Source: Flavobacterium subsaxonicum WB 4.1-42 = DSM 21790
GTDB lineage: Bacteria > Bacteroidota > Bacteroidia > Flavobacteriales > Flavobacteriaceae
Assembly: GCF_000422725.1 (NCBI RefSeq)
Contig: NZ_AUGP01000017.1
Span: 558,001-622,000 of the forward strand
Length of the DNA: 64,000 bases
Direction: 5' to 3'
The notes under the pieces are model-generated. The model was not told where the DNA came from, did not search any database, and worked only from the letters and a program-made list of their open reading frames with translations. Shown here in pieces: positions 44,557 to 53,493 of this stretch. Both the position numbers and the translations under genes were made by a program. Every line of letters begins with the position of its first letter. Position 1 is the stretch's first letter.

Positions 44557-44600
44557 TATAGATGTTGTATTCAACACCCTACACCCTAAAATCGTATAAA

Positions 44601-44628
44601 ACAAAAATCCCACGACTGGCGTGGGATT
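44601..44628 (-). terminator. Terminator of the gcvH-vanZ transcript
   Basis: AATCCCACG (44606-44614) pairs with CGTGGGATT (44620-44628). Read on the minus strand it is followed by TTTTGTTTT, directly after the vanZ-like stop. Confidence 0.82.
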
Positions 44629-44634
44629 CTTAGT

Positions 44635-45006
44635 TTATTTATTTCTTATCTTCTCAAAAAGCCAGATAACTAAAATGGCAAAGGCACTACCCGTACTGTT
44701 TGCTATTGCATCCTGTACATCGGCACTTCTGTCTTTTGTAAACAGCTCCTGGCAAACCTCTATAAGAATACCGTAAGTAACTGCCGCTGTAAAAACAAGA
44801 GCGCGTGCTTTAAAACCACTTATATTTTTGGCTCTTGCCGAAAGATACCACAACACCGTAAAACCAAAGTAAAACGAGCCGTGTATAAATTTATCTTTAT
44901 GCTCAAGGTCTAAATTTTCGTCCTGAAAATTTTTCATACTAATCAGGCAGCTTACCGCAATTCCTGCGGTCCAGCAAAGTGCCGCCCAAAAGTATTTGTT
45001 ACGCAC
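44635..45006 (-). CDS. VanZ-family membrane protein
   Basis: A 123-residue inner-membrane protein with four hydrophobic helices and the VanZ pattern: [21 protein letters not shown], with its HxxxF, and [24 protein letters not shown]. The start is a GTG (45006) that overlaps the gcvH stop by 8 nt; the next ATG would remove the first helix. Despite the name, most VanZ-like proteins have no known link to glycopeptide resistance. It sits in the cluster maeB-ruvA-sprA-gcvH-vanZ. Confidence 0.85.
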   Translation of the reverse strand: MRNKYFWAALCWTAGIAVSCLISMKNFQDENLDLEHKDKFIHGSFYFGFTVLWYLSARAKNISGFKARALVFTAAVTYGILIEVCQELFTKDRSADVQDAIANSTGSAFAILVIWLFEKIRNK

Positions 45007-45379
45007 CTATAAGCTCTTTATATTGTTCGCTGCTTAAAAGATCGGCAACTTCAGACTCGTCAGAAATCTTAACCTTAACCATCCAACCTGCTCCGTAAGG
45101 ATCAGAATTTACAGTTTCAGGGCTCGACTCAAGCGCATCGTTAAATGCTACAATCTCGCCAGATAGGGGCAAAAATAAGTCAGATACTGTTTTAACAGCC
45201 TCTACTGTTCCAAAAACTTCATCTTTAGCAAGTGTCTGGTCTAATGTTTCAACCTCTACATAAACAATATCGCCAAGTTCTTTCTGGGCAAAATCGGTAA
45301 TGCCAACTGTAGCTGTGTCGCCTTCAATTTTAACCCACTCGTGGTCTTTAGTATACTTTAATTCTGCAGGTATATTCAT
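44999..45379 (-). CDS. gcvH: Glycine cleavage system H protein
   Basis: Lipoyl carrier of the glycine cleavage complex, 126 residues as usual. The lipoylated lysine is Lys63 in the motif [19 protein letters not shown] (here [11 protein letters not shown]), in the lipoyl hairpin domain. The N-terminal [14 protein letters not shown] is also conserved. The other Gcv proteins are not here. A TACATTTG element lies 16 nt before the ATG, so gcvH-vanZ may be transcribed apart from sprA. Confidence 0.96.
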   Translation of the reverse strand: MNIPAELKYTKDHEWVKIEGDTATVGITDFAQKELGDIVYVEVETLDQTLAKDEVFGTVEAVKTVSDLFLPLSGEIVAFNDALESSPETVNSDPYGAGWMVKVKISDESEVADLLSSEQYKELIGA

Positions 45380-45395
45380 GTTAGTTTGTTTTTCG

Positions 45396-45403
45396 CAAAT
45401 GTA
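45396..45403 (-). promoter_or_regulatory. Putative -7 element of gcvH
   Basis: TACATTTG on the minus strand, an exact TAnnTTTG match, in the 58-nt gap after sprA. No clear TTG partner. Confidence 0.4.
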
Positions 45404-45437
45404 TGTTTTATAAAAATAACTATAAAATGTTTTTTAA

Positions 45438-48400
45438 TTAATTACCAAAATTATACCTAAGCGTAAAGCCCGACCTAATTGTAGTTAACGGATATGCCGT
45501 AGATATAACCGCTTTAGAGAACGAATGGTCGTAATAGAAAATGGCAGTCAGGTTTTTACTAAACGAATAATCGGCAGTAAATTTAAGCGACCAGATGTTC
45601 TGTCCGCCACCCAATTGGTTGTTATCATAATCCAGGTAACGCACTATCGTTTCGTTCTTTCTAAGTGTAAAATCAGCCTTAAGGTTAATATCACTCTTAA
45701 TAATATTACTAACGTTATCTGCAAGGCTCGAGTTGATAATAACATCTTTAATACGGTAACCAAGGCCCAATACATAATCGTTACCCTTAACCTCTGTAAG
45801 CAGGTTGTTGTCAAAACTCATGTTAAGCGTACGGTCTTTACGTACCTCGGCAAGAATTTTAATTGAGTTTTTCATCTCAAAATCAATTCGCATAAGCGGA
45901 TTAAACTGCTCTGTAAGGTTTACGTTAGATATGATATTTTTGGTGTAAAAGTTACCCACACCGTTATTATCCTGCTGTGCAACATCGGCATCGTACTCCA
46001 GGTTAGACCTGTAAGAATTGATGTTGTATGACGACCTGTAACCGTGCTGTAAAGAGAAACGCTTAAACCTGTCTTTAAAGAATTTAAGGCGCATTAACCC
46101 GGTGTATTTAATTACCCAGTTTGGCAATGGCACATCTCTAAAGGCGCTTGTTTTAGCACTTGATGCATCCTGGCCGGAATAAGCGGCAAGGAACGATGGC
46201 AATAATACTGACTGGCTGTTTTTACCAAAGCCTATAGGATATCCTGCATTTGCACTGGCAAAAGAACTTGCATCAGAATCGGCCGTATACCTTGGCAGTG
46301 ATGCAGCCGGCACACCATAATATTGCTCTGCAAGCCTGTTGGCTATTACAAGCCTGTTTTCACGCATCTGGTCAAAAGCCTCCGACCCGTTAACATCACT
46401 CTGGCTAAATGATGTTTTTATAAGGATGGTTGATATCTGGAAGTTACCATAGCTGTAAGGCGAACGCGGATTGTAAGTACCATCTGCACTAACATCATAC
46501 TGCTCAGAGAAATTGTCAGACGATGTTCTGTCGGCCGTAAGGTCTATTTTAAAATCAGGTAAAAGATCCATCGAGGCAGTAAGGTTTAACTGCTTGGTGT
46601 TTACCTGTGTAAAGTTCTGGTTGTACTGATCGTAATTTGTAAGATAACCTGCCTTAGCGGCCTCGTACCTAACATCGGCCTGGCTACCAAATATAAAGCC
46701 TACAGATGGTTTAGATGTACCCAAGAACCCTACCGATGGTAAGAAGCCCGGTAATACCGTACCGTTAGTCTCGGTATAATTTATCTGGATATTCTTAACA
46801 CTGGTTAGTACTCCAACAAGACTATTAACAAACGGGTTACCCGTTTCCTGAACCTTAGGCGCAGCGGTAACTTTTTCACCCGGTTTAGGCGGAGCTGCCG
46901 GCGGTGCGTTTTTAGCGGTTGGTTTCTTTTTAGGGCCAAGTCCTATATATTTATAGAACAGGTCCATGTTAAGTGATGTATTAAGCTTATGCGAGTTGGC
47001 ATTTTGTATGGTATTACCCAAATTGTATATACCCGTAACATTACCATCATCATCTGTAACAGTTGCCTGAGACAATGCATCGGTAGAACGCAGCCAGTTA
47101 TAATTACCGGTATAGCTATACGTAGATTTTACAAAGCTAAACATTGGCAACTTGTTAATTGGCAAATCGTAGTTTATTACAAACTGCTGGGTGTGGGTGT
47201 TAGCCTCGCCCGTGCTCCAAAAATCCTGCCATACGGTGTCGTCTGTAGCATCAGGATCGTTAAGGTAATTTCTTACGATATTACTTGTTGCAACCGAATA
47301 GTTAAACTTAAGTGACTTAGTAATATTATAGTTAAAACCGTACTGGTAGTTAAAGAAATAATTACGACGGTATAGCGGGTTAATAGGTATACCCTCTACA
47401 TCTACATTACGATACTGCTGCCTGTTAAACTGCCTAACTATATTGGTACTAAACGATACGTTAGACGGCAGGTAGTTAAAGTTAAAATCGCTAAGCATTT
47501 TCCAGTACTGGCTTTTTTTCATAAAGGCAGTAGTTTTAAATGGCTCTATTGGCTTGCTCTGGAAAACATAGTTATAATCGGCAGCAACCCTAACCTGTTG
47601 GTCGAGCAGGCTTTCTATCTCGTAATCGTGGTGATCTGTCTGGTTGTATGAATAGGAAAGCGTTATGTTTTCCGGATCGTAAACGTGTTGTTTTTGCTCA
47701 GGAGCCCTGTCTTTTTTAACCCCGATAAAGTTGATACTCTTTGTCTTGGTATAATCTATAGCTCTGTTTTTAACATTGTCTTTTTCTTGTTGGGTTGTAG
47801 CCTCAGCTATAACTTGGTCTAACGTTACATCCTGATAGAATGGGTCGTACTCCGGTGTAATAGTTGTTTCGCCCACGCTGTAGTTAAACGGCAGGTTAAT
47901 ATGCCAGTCTTTAGGTAATAGTTTACCAAGGCTTACATTGGTAACAATACTGTATTGCTGGGTATCTTCTCTACTACGTTCGTTAGGGCTTTGCTCTATG
48001 GTACCAAAACCTATAGTGCTAAAGTTACCGGCGGCAGATAGTGTTGCAAAATCGGCAAAGTTAGTGTCCATACTGGCAACAGCCGCCATACCACCTTTAT
48101 TATCCATATCAGACAAGCGAAGTTCGTTAAACCATACCTCTCCCCTAATATGCCTTGCGGCAGGAGCCCCAGCCTCGCCGGTGCCGTTTTTAACACCCAC
48201 CATTAGCGTGCGCACATATCCAAAGTTAGGGTTACCTTTTATACCAATAACCATATCTTCGCTTAAAGTCGAATCTAATACATCGTGTGCATTTACAAAA
48301 TATACCCCGTTAGCATCTGGCTCTACCGGCACAGTGCCGTTTATTACCATTAATTTAAGTTTGGTAAGCGCCGCCAATGAAACCAGTATCTCATTATCCT

Positions 48401-51400
48401 CCGGCCACACCTGCTCTTCGGTACTGGAGTTAAATGCAGATACCTGTAACCTTTTTTCTATCTGGTAAAAGTTATCGGTAAAGTCGTTACCAAAACGAAG
48501 GAAACCTTTTATCTCATCATTAACAAGGGCATTATTTTCCGGCAGGTCAGAGTCTGCATCAGATGGTAACGCCTCGGCATGTAAAAACATCCTTAGTTTT
48601 TTATACTGGCGCATGTCTACATTTACGTTTTTGAAAACCGCACGCGAATCGCCCGGCTCCAGTCCGCTATCGTTAGATGTAGATCCGCTTGTGGAGAATA
48701 CCCTTAAAGACAGTGCCTGCTCATTTTGGTTAATAACCGCATTGTTGCTGTATAGCTGCTCGCGGTTTACACCCGGCGGCGATACGTAGCCTATTGGCTG
48801 CCTTTGTCCATTTTCCTGTATGTTAAGAGATACTACATCAAAACCGGTCTGGTCTACAAGATCGTCGTCATCATTATCTGTTAATTCATCAAAAGCTGTA
48901 GTGTACCTTCTCCACTCTCCCCTAACAAGGTCTAAAGCACCAAAACGCAATGTAACGTCTCTTTTAAAGCCACTAACAAGCATCCTCATAAAACGTATAG
49001 AACGAATGCTGCTAATACCACCCACTACAACCGAAGGGTCTGTGCTGGTTGTTGCAGCAGTAATAGGCACTTTGTACAATAACCATCTTGCCGATGTTTC
49101 GTCTCCGTTTGCCAAAGTTATGGTAGATGTTCTTTCGTCTACAAGATAACCTGTACCTACTATAGCATTTGGCCCTACCGGCACAGTATACCTGTAGTAA
49201 GCATCTATAGTATTCATGGTGTTATCCCTATTAATATCTTCAGTATCCGGCAGGGTTGTATTACCCCTGTTGGTATCGCCAACATCTACAGGCGAGTTAC
49301 CATCAGTACCATTGTAATTTTTATACCTGTTAATTATATCTCCGGTTGCACTTAAAAAAAACTGGTAGTTATCTGCAGATGGATCCTGTAGTCCGGAGAA
49401 TGTTGGAAATTTAGCTGCCTCTTCGGCATCGGTAAGACCATCAAAACCTACATCCTGCAGCGCACGGTTACCTCCATCGGTATCAAAAGCATAAATAAGC
49501 GATTGCGACACCGGTAAATCTCCCCAAACGGTTGTAAACGTTGTGGCAACATTATCTGTACCCGGCAAACCGTTCTCATATTGTTTTCTGTTATCTTTTA
49601 AGATGTCTTCAGATATCTCTCCAAGGTTAATCTCAACAGTACCTGTGTTATCGCTATCCAACTGGTCTCCCGCAAGGGTGCCATAATACGGGTCCATCAT
49701 CCAGAACTGTATGTACTCTACATTTGTCTGCTCAAAGTTGGTAGAGGTAATAGGGCGCATTATACCGGCCCAGTTTTCTGCAGCGCGTGTTTCTGTAAAG
49801 GTTCCGCTTACGCCATCAGGGCTAAAGTTGTACGGGCCCCTTTCCTGCGGAAAGTAACTAAGGTCTAACGTGCTTACAACAGTAGTTTGTCCGGGCACAA
49901 CGTCGGTTACCGGATATAACTCTTCATAATAAATACGCCTTGTTTTGTTGGTGGATACATCATCGTCTGATATACCATCCGGCCTTTGGCTCGATGTATA
50001 AAATGTAGGGTCTATACTATACCATGCCATTTTTGCCCTGCGGAAGCCCGCACTCAAATCGTCTTGTAGCGGGTTTAGCTCTACATCGCCGGCACTGCTA
50101 ACAATTCGTTGCGGCACGCTCGACAGGTACCAGCCACTTGCACCACGCATATCTATAGTGGTTTGAGAACCCTCAAAATCGTCTACATAAGTGGTAGCCT
50201 CGCCATTAAACTGGTCGGCTTTAGAAGCGCCCGGTTTAAGATAAGCAATCTCTCCTCTAAATGAGAAGTTAGAAGCCACATCAGTATCAAGGTTAGGCAA
50301 TTTGTTTACCATACGGGTAAAGAAAGGCACCTCTGTAGAAAAAGTTGTATTTAAGCCATAAATGGTATTGTTTACCGATTCCTGGCCGTAATTGGTCTTG
50401 TTGGTAAACGGCCTCTCGGACATGTTTAGCAATGTACCGCCAATTAAAAATTTATCGCTGAATTTGTGCTCTACGTTTACACCCGAAAAACGCCTTGTTT
50501 GCTGGCCAAAGGTAGAGTTGTTTTCTATAGACACTTCTATAGGCGTGTTAGATAATGATGTATCTAATATCTGCACGCGGCCTGCCTGGTAGTTTACGGT
50601 ATAATCCTGGCCTTCTACAAGTGTGCGGCCCCCGGCTGTAACCACTACAGATCCTTGCGGAACGTTAAACGCGCCAAGCGAAATACCATCGCTGCCGGTA
50701 GATTTGTAGCGCCCTTTTAACTGGAACTTGTTTTTTTGCGCCTCCTGTAATGCATCGGCCTGGGTGCTTTTATACATCCTCCTGAATACATATTTCTTTT
50801 GGTTTTCGTTAAACGTTGACTCTACCCCTGTATGGTAATCAACATTAGGCTGTGTATTTTGCCCCAGTTTATCAAAAAGGTATTCTCCAAAAGGCTCAAC
50901 GGTGGTAAATATTACCCTACCGTTTTGTGCATCTACAGTTAAACCGTCTACAAAGTCAAAAAAACCATCTCCCCCGTCCTGAGGGTCGTTGGTGTAATTT
51001 AACCTGTCTACATTAAACACTCGCAATAATGGGGTGTCGGCCACCGGAGTATCCGAATAATCGGCTACATTAGGCAGTGGCGTAACAGTACCCGCAGGTG
51101 TAATGTAGTTAAGCGGAGACGGATCGGTGTACATTACGTTCATCTTAAAGTCTTCCTGGGTAATCTGGTAGGCACTTGGTATTTGGTAGATGTTTTTCAT
51201 CATCAAATCCCAAACCGGCTGAGCAGTATTTACCAGGTTACTTTTTAGCATTTTTAACACAAGGCTCTGGGTAGAAACCGTGGTTTGATCTGTACCTGAA
51301 GAATTGGTAGTACTGCCCACAATGGTAGCATCTACACCATCGGTACCAAACTCTCCAACCTGGTATACATCGCCACCAACAGTATATTGGTAGGCAACGG

Positions 51401-52859
51401 CAAGAACCTCGTCGTTATTAAGTTTTTGGTTTAACGATATATACCCTAACTGCGTATGAAAGGTATACTCGCTACTGGTTAGTTTACGGGCATTTTCTAG
51501 TTTAGAATAATCTCTTCCTTCAGATGCTGAAACATTAGAAAAACTCGAAGAAGATGTAGTTACAATTTCCCTGATCGATGAGTTAAGCCACCCTGTTGTG
51601 CCAATAGTTTCCGGGTCGAGTTTATTATTGGAGTTATCCGGGTAAAGGTTAAACTGGGTGTTGTTAAAAAAGTTATCGTTATTAGTAGCTGCATAAAAAC
51701 CTACAGCCTGCGTAGTAATATCGCCGGCATTAGCACCGGTAATTGTATTTCTTTTTGTAAGCTTAGATTCACCTAAATCCTGTAGTGCCACAATATTTCT
51801 TACACTGTTATCGGTTGTACTAACACGGTTTTGCCTGTTAGTAACCCAAACCTCTACACGGGTAATTTGCACACGGCTGTCTATAAGCGGGTACGATTTT
51901 AAAGCCGCATCATAACGGTTCCTGAAATATTGAGAAAGGAAGAAGTGCCTGTCGGCATCGTAATCAAGTCCAAAGATCTCGAAATCCTGAACGGTACCGC
52001 CACCTTGCGCTGTTACGGTTTTGGTTTGCGATTTTTGTTCGGAAAATATACCGGTAATGGTTGTTTTACCAAACTGGAATTGTGCCTTAACACCAAAAAG
52101 GCTTTGAGCACCCCTTACCAACGAATTTGACAATGGAAAACTAACGTTACCCACCTCTATTTTCTGAATGATATCATCTTCGGTTGGGGTGTATTCTAAT
52201 TTTATAAGGTTCTGGAAAGCAAAAGTACTCTCGGTATCATAATTGGCTGTAACACCAAGCCTTGTACCCACCTTACCCTGAAGGCTCATGCTTATACGCT
52301 GGTCGAAATCAAAAGTAAAAGTTTTACGGTTTCGGGGCGATAACGATGGGTTATCCTGTTTGGTATACCGTATACCAAGGTCCATCTCTACAGATCCCTG
52401 CGGTTTAACATCTATGGTATTACTACCAAAAATAGTTTCGAAAAAGCTGGAGTTTACGTAGTAGCGTGGCAAAAGGTCTTTTTGCTCTTCGGCACTGCCT
52501 TTACCATCTATAGTTTTAGATTTTTGCTTGTAATACTCACGCATCGATTCGCGCAATACAAGTTCTTCGTACTGCTCTGGCGTTAGTATTATAGGATAGT
52601 TTATGTTAAAACCCTCAAATTTATTGGTATAAATATAGCGGTTTGTAACCGGATCGTATGTATAAGCACCCACAATGCTCTTAGGATTATCTAATGCTAC
52701 ATTACCGGTATTATATCCTTTTACAGTATCCTGTTCCTTTATAGGATCTTCCTCTTCTTCGGTAACCTGGGCTTGCGCCAGAACACTGAAGAATAAAAAA
52801 ACTACAGAAAACGTATATTTTATGTGGGTATAAAAGTCTTTAGAGTACTTTGTTTTCAA
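45438..52859 (-). CDS. sprA: SprA, T9SS outer-membrane translocon
   Basis: Very large outer-membrane beta-barrel of 2473 residues forming the channel of the type IX secretion system, required in Flavobacterium for gliding and secretion of CTD proteins. It has a signal peptide (about residues 12-31, ending AQAQ), then many beta-strands typical of SprA such as RYKSTGSDGISLGAFNVPQGS and GEIAYLKPGASKADQFNGEATTYVDDFEG. A Pro/Lys-rich loop near residue 1980 (KKPTAKNAPPAAPPKPGEK) probably faces the periplasm or surface. The C-terminus, FTLRYNFGN, is a last strand. It follows ruvA by 3 nt, an arrangement I recall from Flavobacterium genomes. Confidence 0.96.
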   Translation of the reverse strand: MKTKYSKDFYTHIKYTFSVVFLFFSVLAQAQVTEEEEDPIKEQDTVKGYNTGNVALDNPKSIVGAYTYDPVTNRYIYTNKFEGFNINYPIILTPEQYEELVLRESMREYYKQKSKTIDGKGSAEEQKDLLPRYYVNSSFFETIFGSNTIDVKPQGSVEMDLGIRYTKQDNPSLSPRNRKTFTFDFDQRISMSLQGKVGTRLGVTANYDTESTFAFQNLIKLEYTPTEDDIIQKIEVGNVSFPLSNSLVRGAQSLFGVKAQFQFGKTTITGIFSEQKSQTKTVTAQGGGTVQDFEIFGLDYDADRHFFLSQYFRNRYDAALKSYPLIDSRVQITRVEVWVTNRQNRVSTTDNSVRNIVALQDLGESKLTKRNTITGANAGDITTQAVGFYAATNNDNFFNNTQFNLYPDNSNNKLDPETIGTTGWLNSSIREIVTTSSSSFSNVSASEGRDYSKLENARKLTSSEYTFHTQLGYISLNQKLNNDEVLAVAYQYTVGGDVYQVGEFGTDGVDATIVGSTTNSSGTDQTTVSTQSLVLKMLKSNLVNTAQPVWDLMMKNIYQIPSAYQITQEDFKMNVMYTDPSPLNYITPAGTVTPLPNVADYSDTPVADTPLLRVFNVDRLNYTNDPQDGGDGFFDFVDGLTVDAQNGRVIFTTVEPFGEYLFDKLGQNTQPNVDYHTGVESTFNENQKKYVFRRMYKSTQADALQEAQKNKFQLKGRYKSTGSDGISLGAFNVPQGSVVVTAGGRTLVEGQDYTVNYQAGRVQILDTSLSNTPIEVSIENNSTFGQQTRRFSGVNVEHKFSDKFLIGGTLLNMSERPFTNKTNYGQESVNNTIYGLNTTFSTEVPFFTRMVNKLPNLDTDVASNFSFRGEIAYLKPGASKADQFNGEATTYVDDFEGSQTTIDMRGASGWYLSSVPQRIVSSAGDVELNPLQDDLSAGFRRAKMAWYSIDPTFYTSSQRPDGISDDDVSTNKTRRIYYEELYPVTDVVPGQTTVVSTLDLSYFPQERGPYNFSPDGVSGTFTETRAAENWAGIMRPITSTNFEQTNVEYIQFWMMDPYYGTLAGDQLDSDNTGTVEINLGEISEDILKDNRKQYENGLPGTDNVATTFTTVWGDLPVSQSLIYAFDTDGGNRALQDVGFDGLTDAEEAAKFPTFSGLQDPSADNYQFFLSATGDIINRYKNYNGTDGNSPVDVGDTNRGNTTLPDTEDINRDNTMNTIDAYYRYTVPVGPNAIVGTGYLVDERTSTITLANGDETSARWLLYKVPITAATTSTDPSVVVGGISSIRSIRFMRMLVSGFKRDVTLRFGALDLVRGEWRRYTTAFDELTDNDDDDLVDQTGFDVVSLNIQENGQRQPIGYVSPPGVNREQLYSNNAVINQNEQALSLRVFSTSGSTSNDSGLEPGDSRAVFKNVNVDMRQYKKLRMFLHAEALPSDADSDLPENNALVNDEIKGFLRFGNDFTDNFYQIEKRLQVSAFNSSTEEQVWPEDNEILVSLAALTKLKLMVINGTVPVEPDANGVYFVNAHDVLDSTLSEDMVIGIKGNPNFGYVRTLMVGVKNGTGEAGAPAARHIRGEVWFNELRLSDMDNKGGMAAVASMDTNFADFATLSAAGNFSTIGFGTIEQSPNERSREDTQQYSIVTNVSLGKLLPKDWHINLPFNYSVGETTITPEYDPFYQDVTLDQVIAEATTQQEKDNVKNRAIDYTKTKSINFIGVKKDRAPEQKQHVYDPENITLSYSYNQTDHHDYEIESLLDQQVRVAADYNYVFQSKPIEPFKTTAFMKKSQYWKMLSDFNFNYLPSNVSFSTNIVRQFNRQQYRNVDVEGIPINPLYRRNYFFNYQYGFNYNITKSLKFNYSVATSNIVRNYLNDPDATDDTVWQDFWSTGEANTHTQQFVINYDLPINKLPMFSFVKSTYSYTGNYNWLRSTDALSQATVTDDDGNVTGIYNLGNTIQNANSHKLNTSLNMDLFYKYIGLGPKKKPTAKNAPPAAPPKPGEKVTAAPKVQETGNPFVNSLVGVLTSVKNIQINYTETNGTVLPGFLPSVGFLGTSKPSVGFIFGSQADVRYEAAKAGYLTNYDQYNQNFTQVNTKQLNLTASMDLLPDFKIDLTADRTSSDNFSEQYDVSADGTYNPRSPYSYGNFQISTILIKTSFSQSDVNGSEAFDQMRENRLVIANRLAEQYYGVPAASLPRYTADSDASSFASANAGYPIGFGKNSQSVLLPSFLAAYSGQDASSAKTSAFRDVPLPNWVIKYTGLMRLKFFKDRFKRFSLQHGYRSSYNINSYRSNLEYDADVAQQDNNGVGNFYTKNIISNVNLTEQFNPLMRIDFEMKNSIKILAEVRKDRTLNMSFDNNLLTEVKGNDYVLGLGYRIKDVIINSSLADNVSNIIKSDINLKADFTLRKNETIVRYLDYDNNQLGGGQNIWSLKFTADYSFSKNLTAIFYYDHSFSKAVISTAYPLTTIRSGFTLRYNFGN

Positions 52860-52862
52860 GGA

Positions 52863-53444
52863 CTATAAATTTTTTAAAGCTTGTTTTATAATAGTTTCAA
52901 CTCCGGCGGAAGGATTCTCCCTAACAATTTTTTCGATGGCTTTTTCTGCCAATTTCTTGTTAAAGCCTAAAACCTCCAAGGCTGATAACGCTTCATCTCT
53001 GTTTGTATTGTAACCTGCACCCGAAACTTCTTCCAAATCGTACAGTTTTAACACTTTGTCTTTTAGATCGAGTATAACGCGCTGTGCCGTTTTTGTGCCA
53101 ATACCCTTAATAGATTGTACCACCGCAACGTTGCCAGATCCAATGGCCTGTATAATTTGGCGGGGCTCTAATGATGACAGCATTGTCCTGGCAATGCCCG
53201 CCCCAACACCCGATACGGTAATAAGCTGTTTAAAAAGCTCGCGTTCGGCCTTTTCTACAAAACCAAAGAGCGTGTGGGCATCTTCTTTAATTTGCAAAAA
53301 GGTGTATAATTTTATGTTTTCAGAATCCGGCAGCAGCGAAAATGTGTGCAGCGAAATATTAACATGGTAACCCACACCGTGGCAATCTATTACCACGTCG
53401 GTGGGAGTTTTTTCCACCAGCCTTCCCTCAAGATGTGCTATCAT
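52863..53444 (-). CDS. ruvA: Holliday junction branch migration protein RuvA
   Basis: Tetrameric Holliday-junction binding subunit that loads the RuvB motor, 193 residues. The N-terminal OB domain (MIAHLEGRLVEKTPTDVVID) is followed by two helix-hairpin-helix motifs (VSGVGAGIART, SIKGIGTKTAQR) and, after a linker, domain III (about 145-193), which contacts RuvB. ruvB is about 6.4 kb away in this window (59823-60845), not adjacent. It is 3 nt upstream of sprA and presumably co-transcribed with it. Confidence 0.96.
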   Translation of the reverse strand: MIAHLEGRLVEKTPTDVVIDCHGVGYHVNISLHTFSLLPDSENIKLYTFLQIKEDAHTLFGFVEKAERELFKQLITVSGVGAGIARTMLSSLEPRQIIQAIGSGNVAVVQSIKGIGTKTAQRVILDLKDKVLKLYDLEEVSGAGYNTNRDEALSALEVLGFNKKLAEKAIEKIVRENPSAGVETIIKQALKNL

Positions 53445-53465
53445 ATTTCTTTGTTAAGCAATTAC

Positions 53466-53473
53466 CAAAAATA
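53466..53473 (-). promoter_or_regulatory. Putative -7 element of ruvA-sprA
   Basis: TATTTTTG on the minus strand in the 49-nt gap between maeB and ruvA, about 22 nt before the ruvA ATG. Only the -7 half is visible. Confidence 0.4.
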
Positions 53474-53493
53474 GCAAAATATTTGTGCTATTC

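Noticed and set aside
44635..45006. Glycopeptide resistance gene
   Set aside because: Only VanZ-family similarity; no vanHAX or regulator genes nearby, and VanZ-like proteins are common in sensitive bacteria.
47938..48468. 176-codon open frame opposite sprA
   Set aside because: Antisense to an intact 2473-residue SprA, with no signal, domain or upstream promoter.
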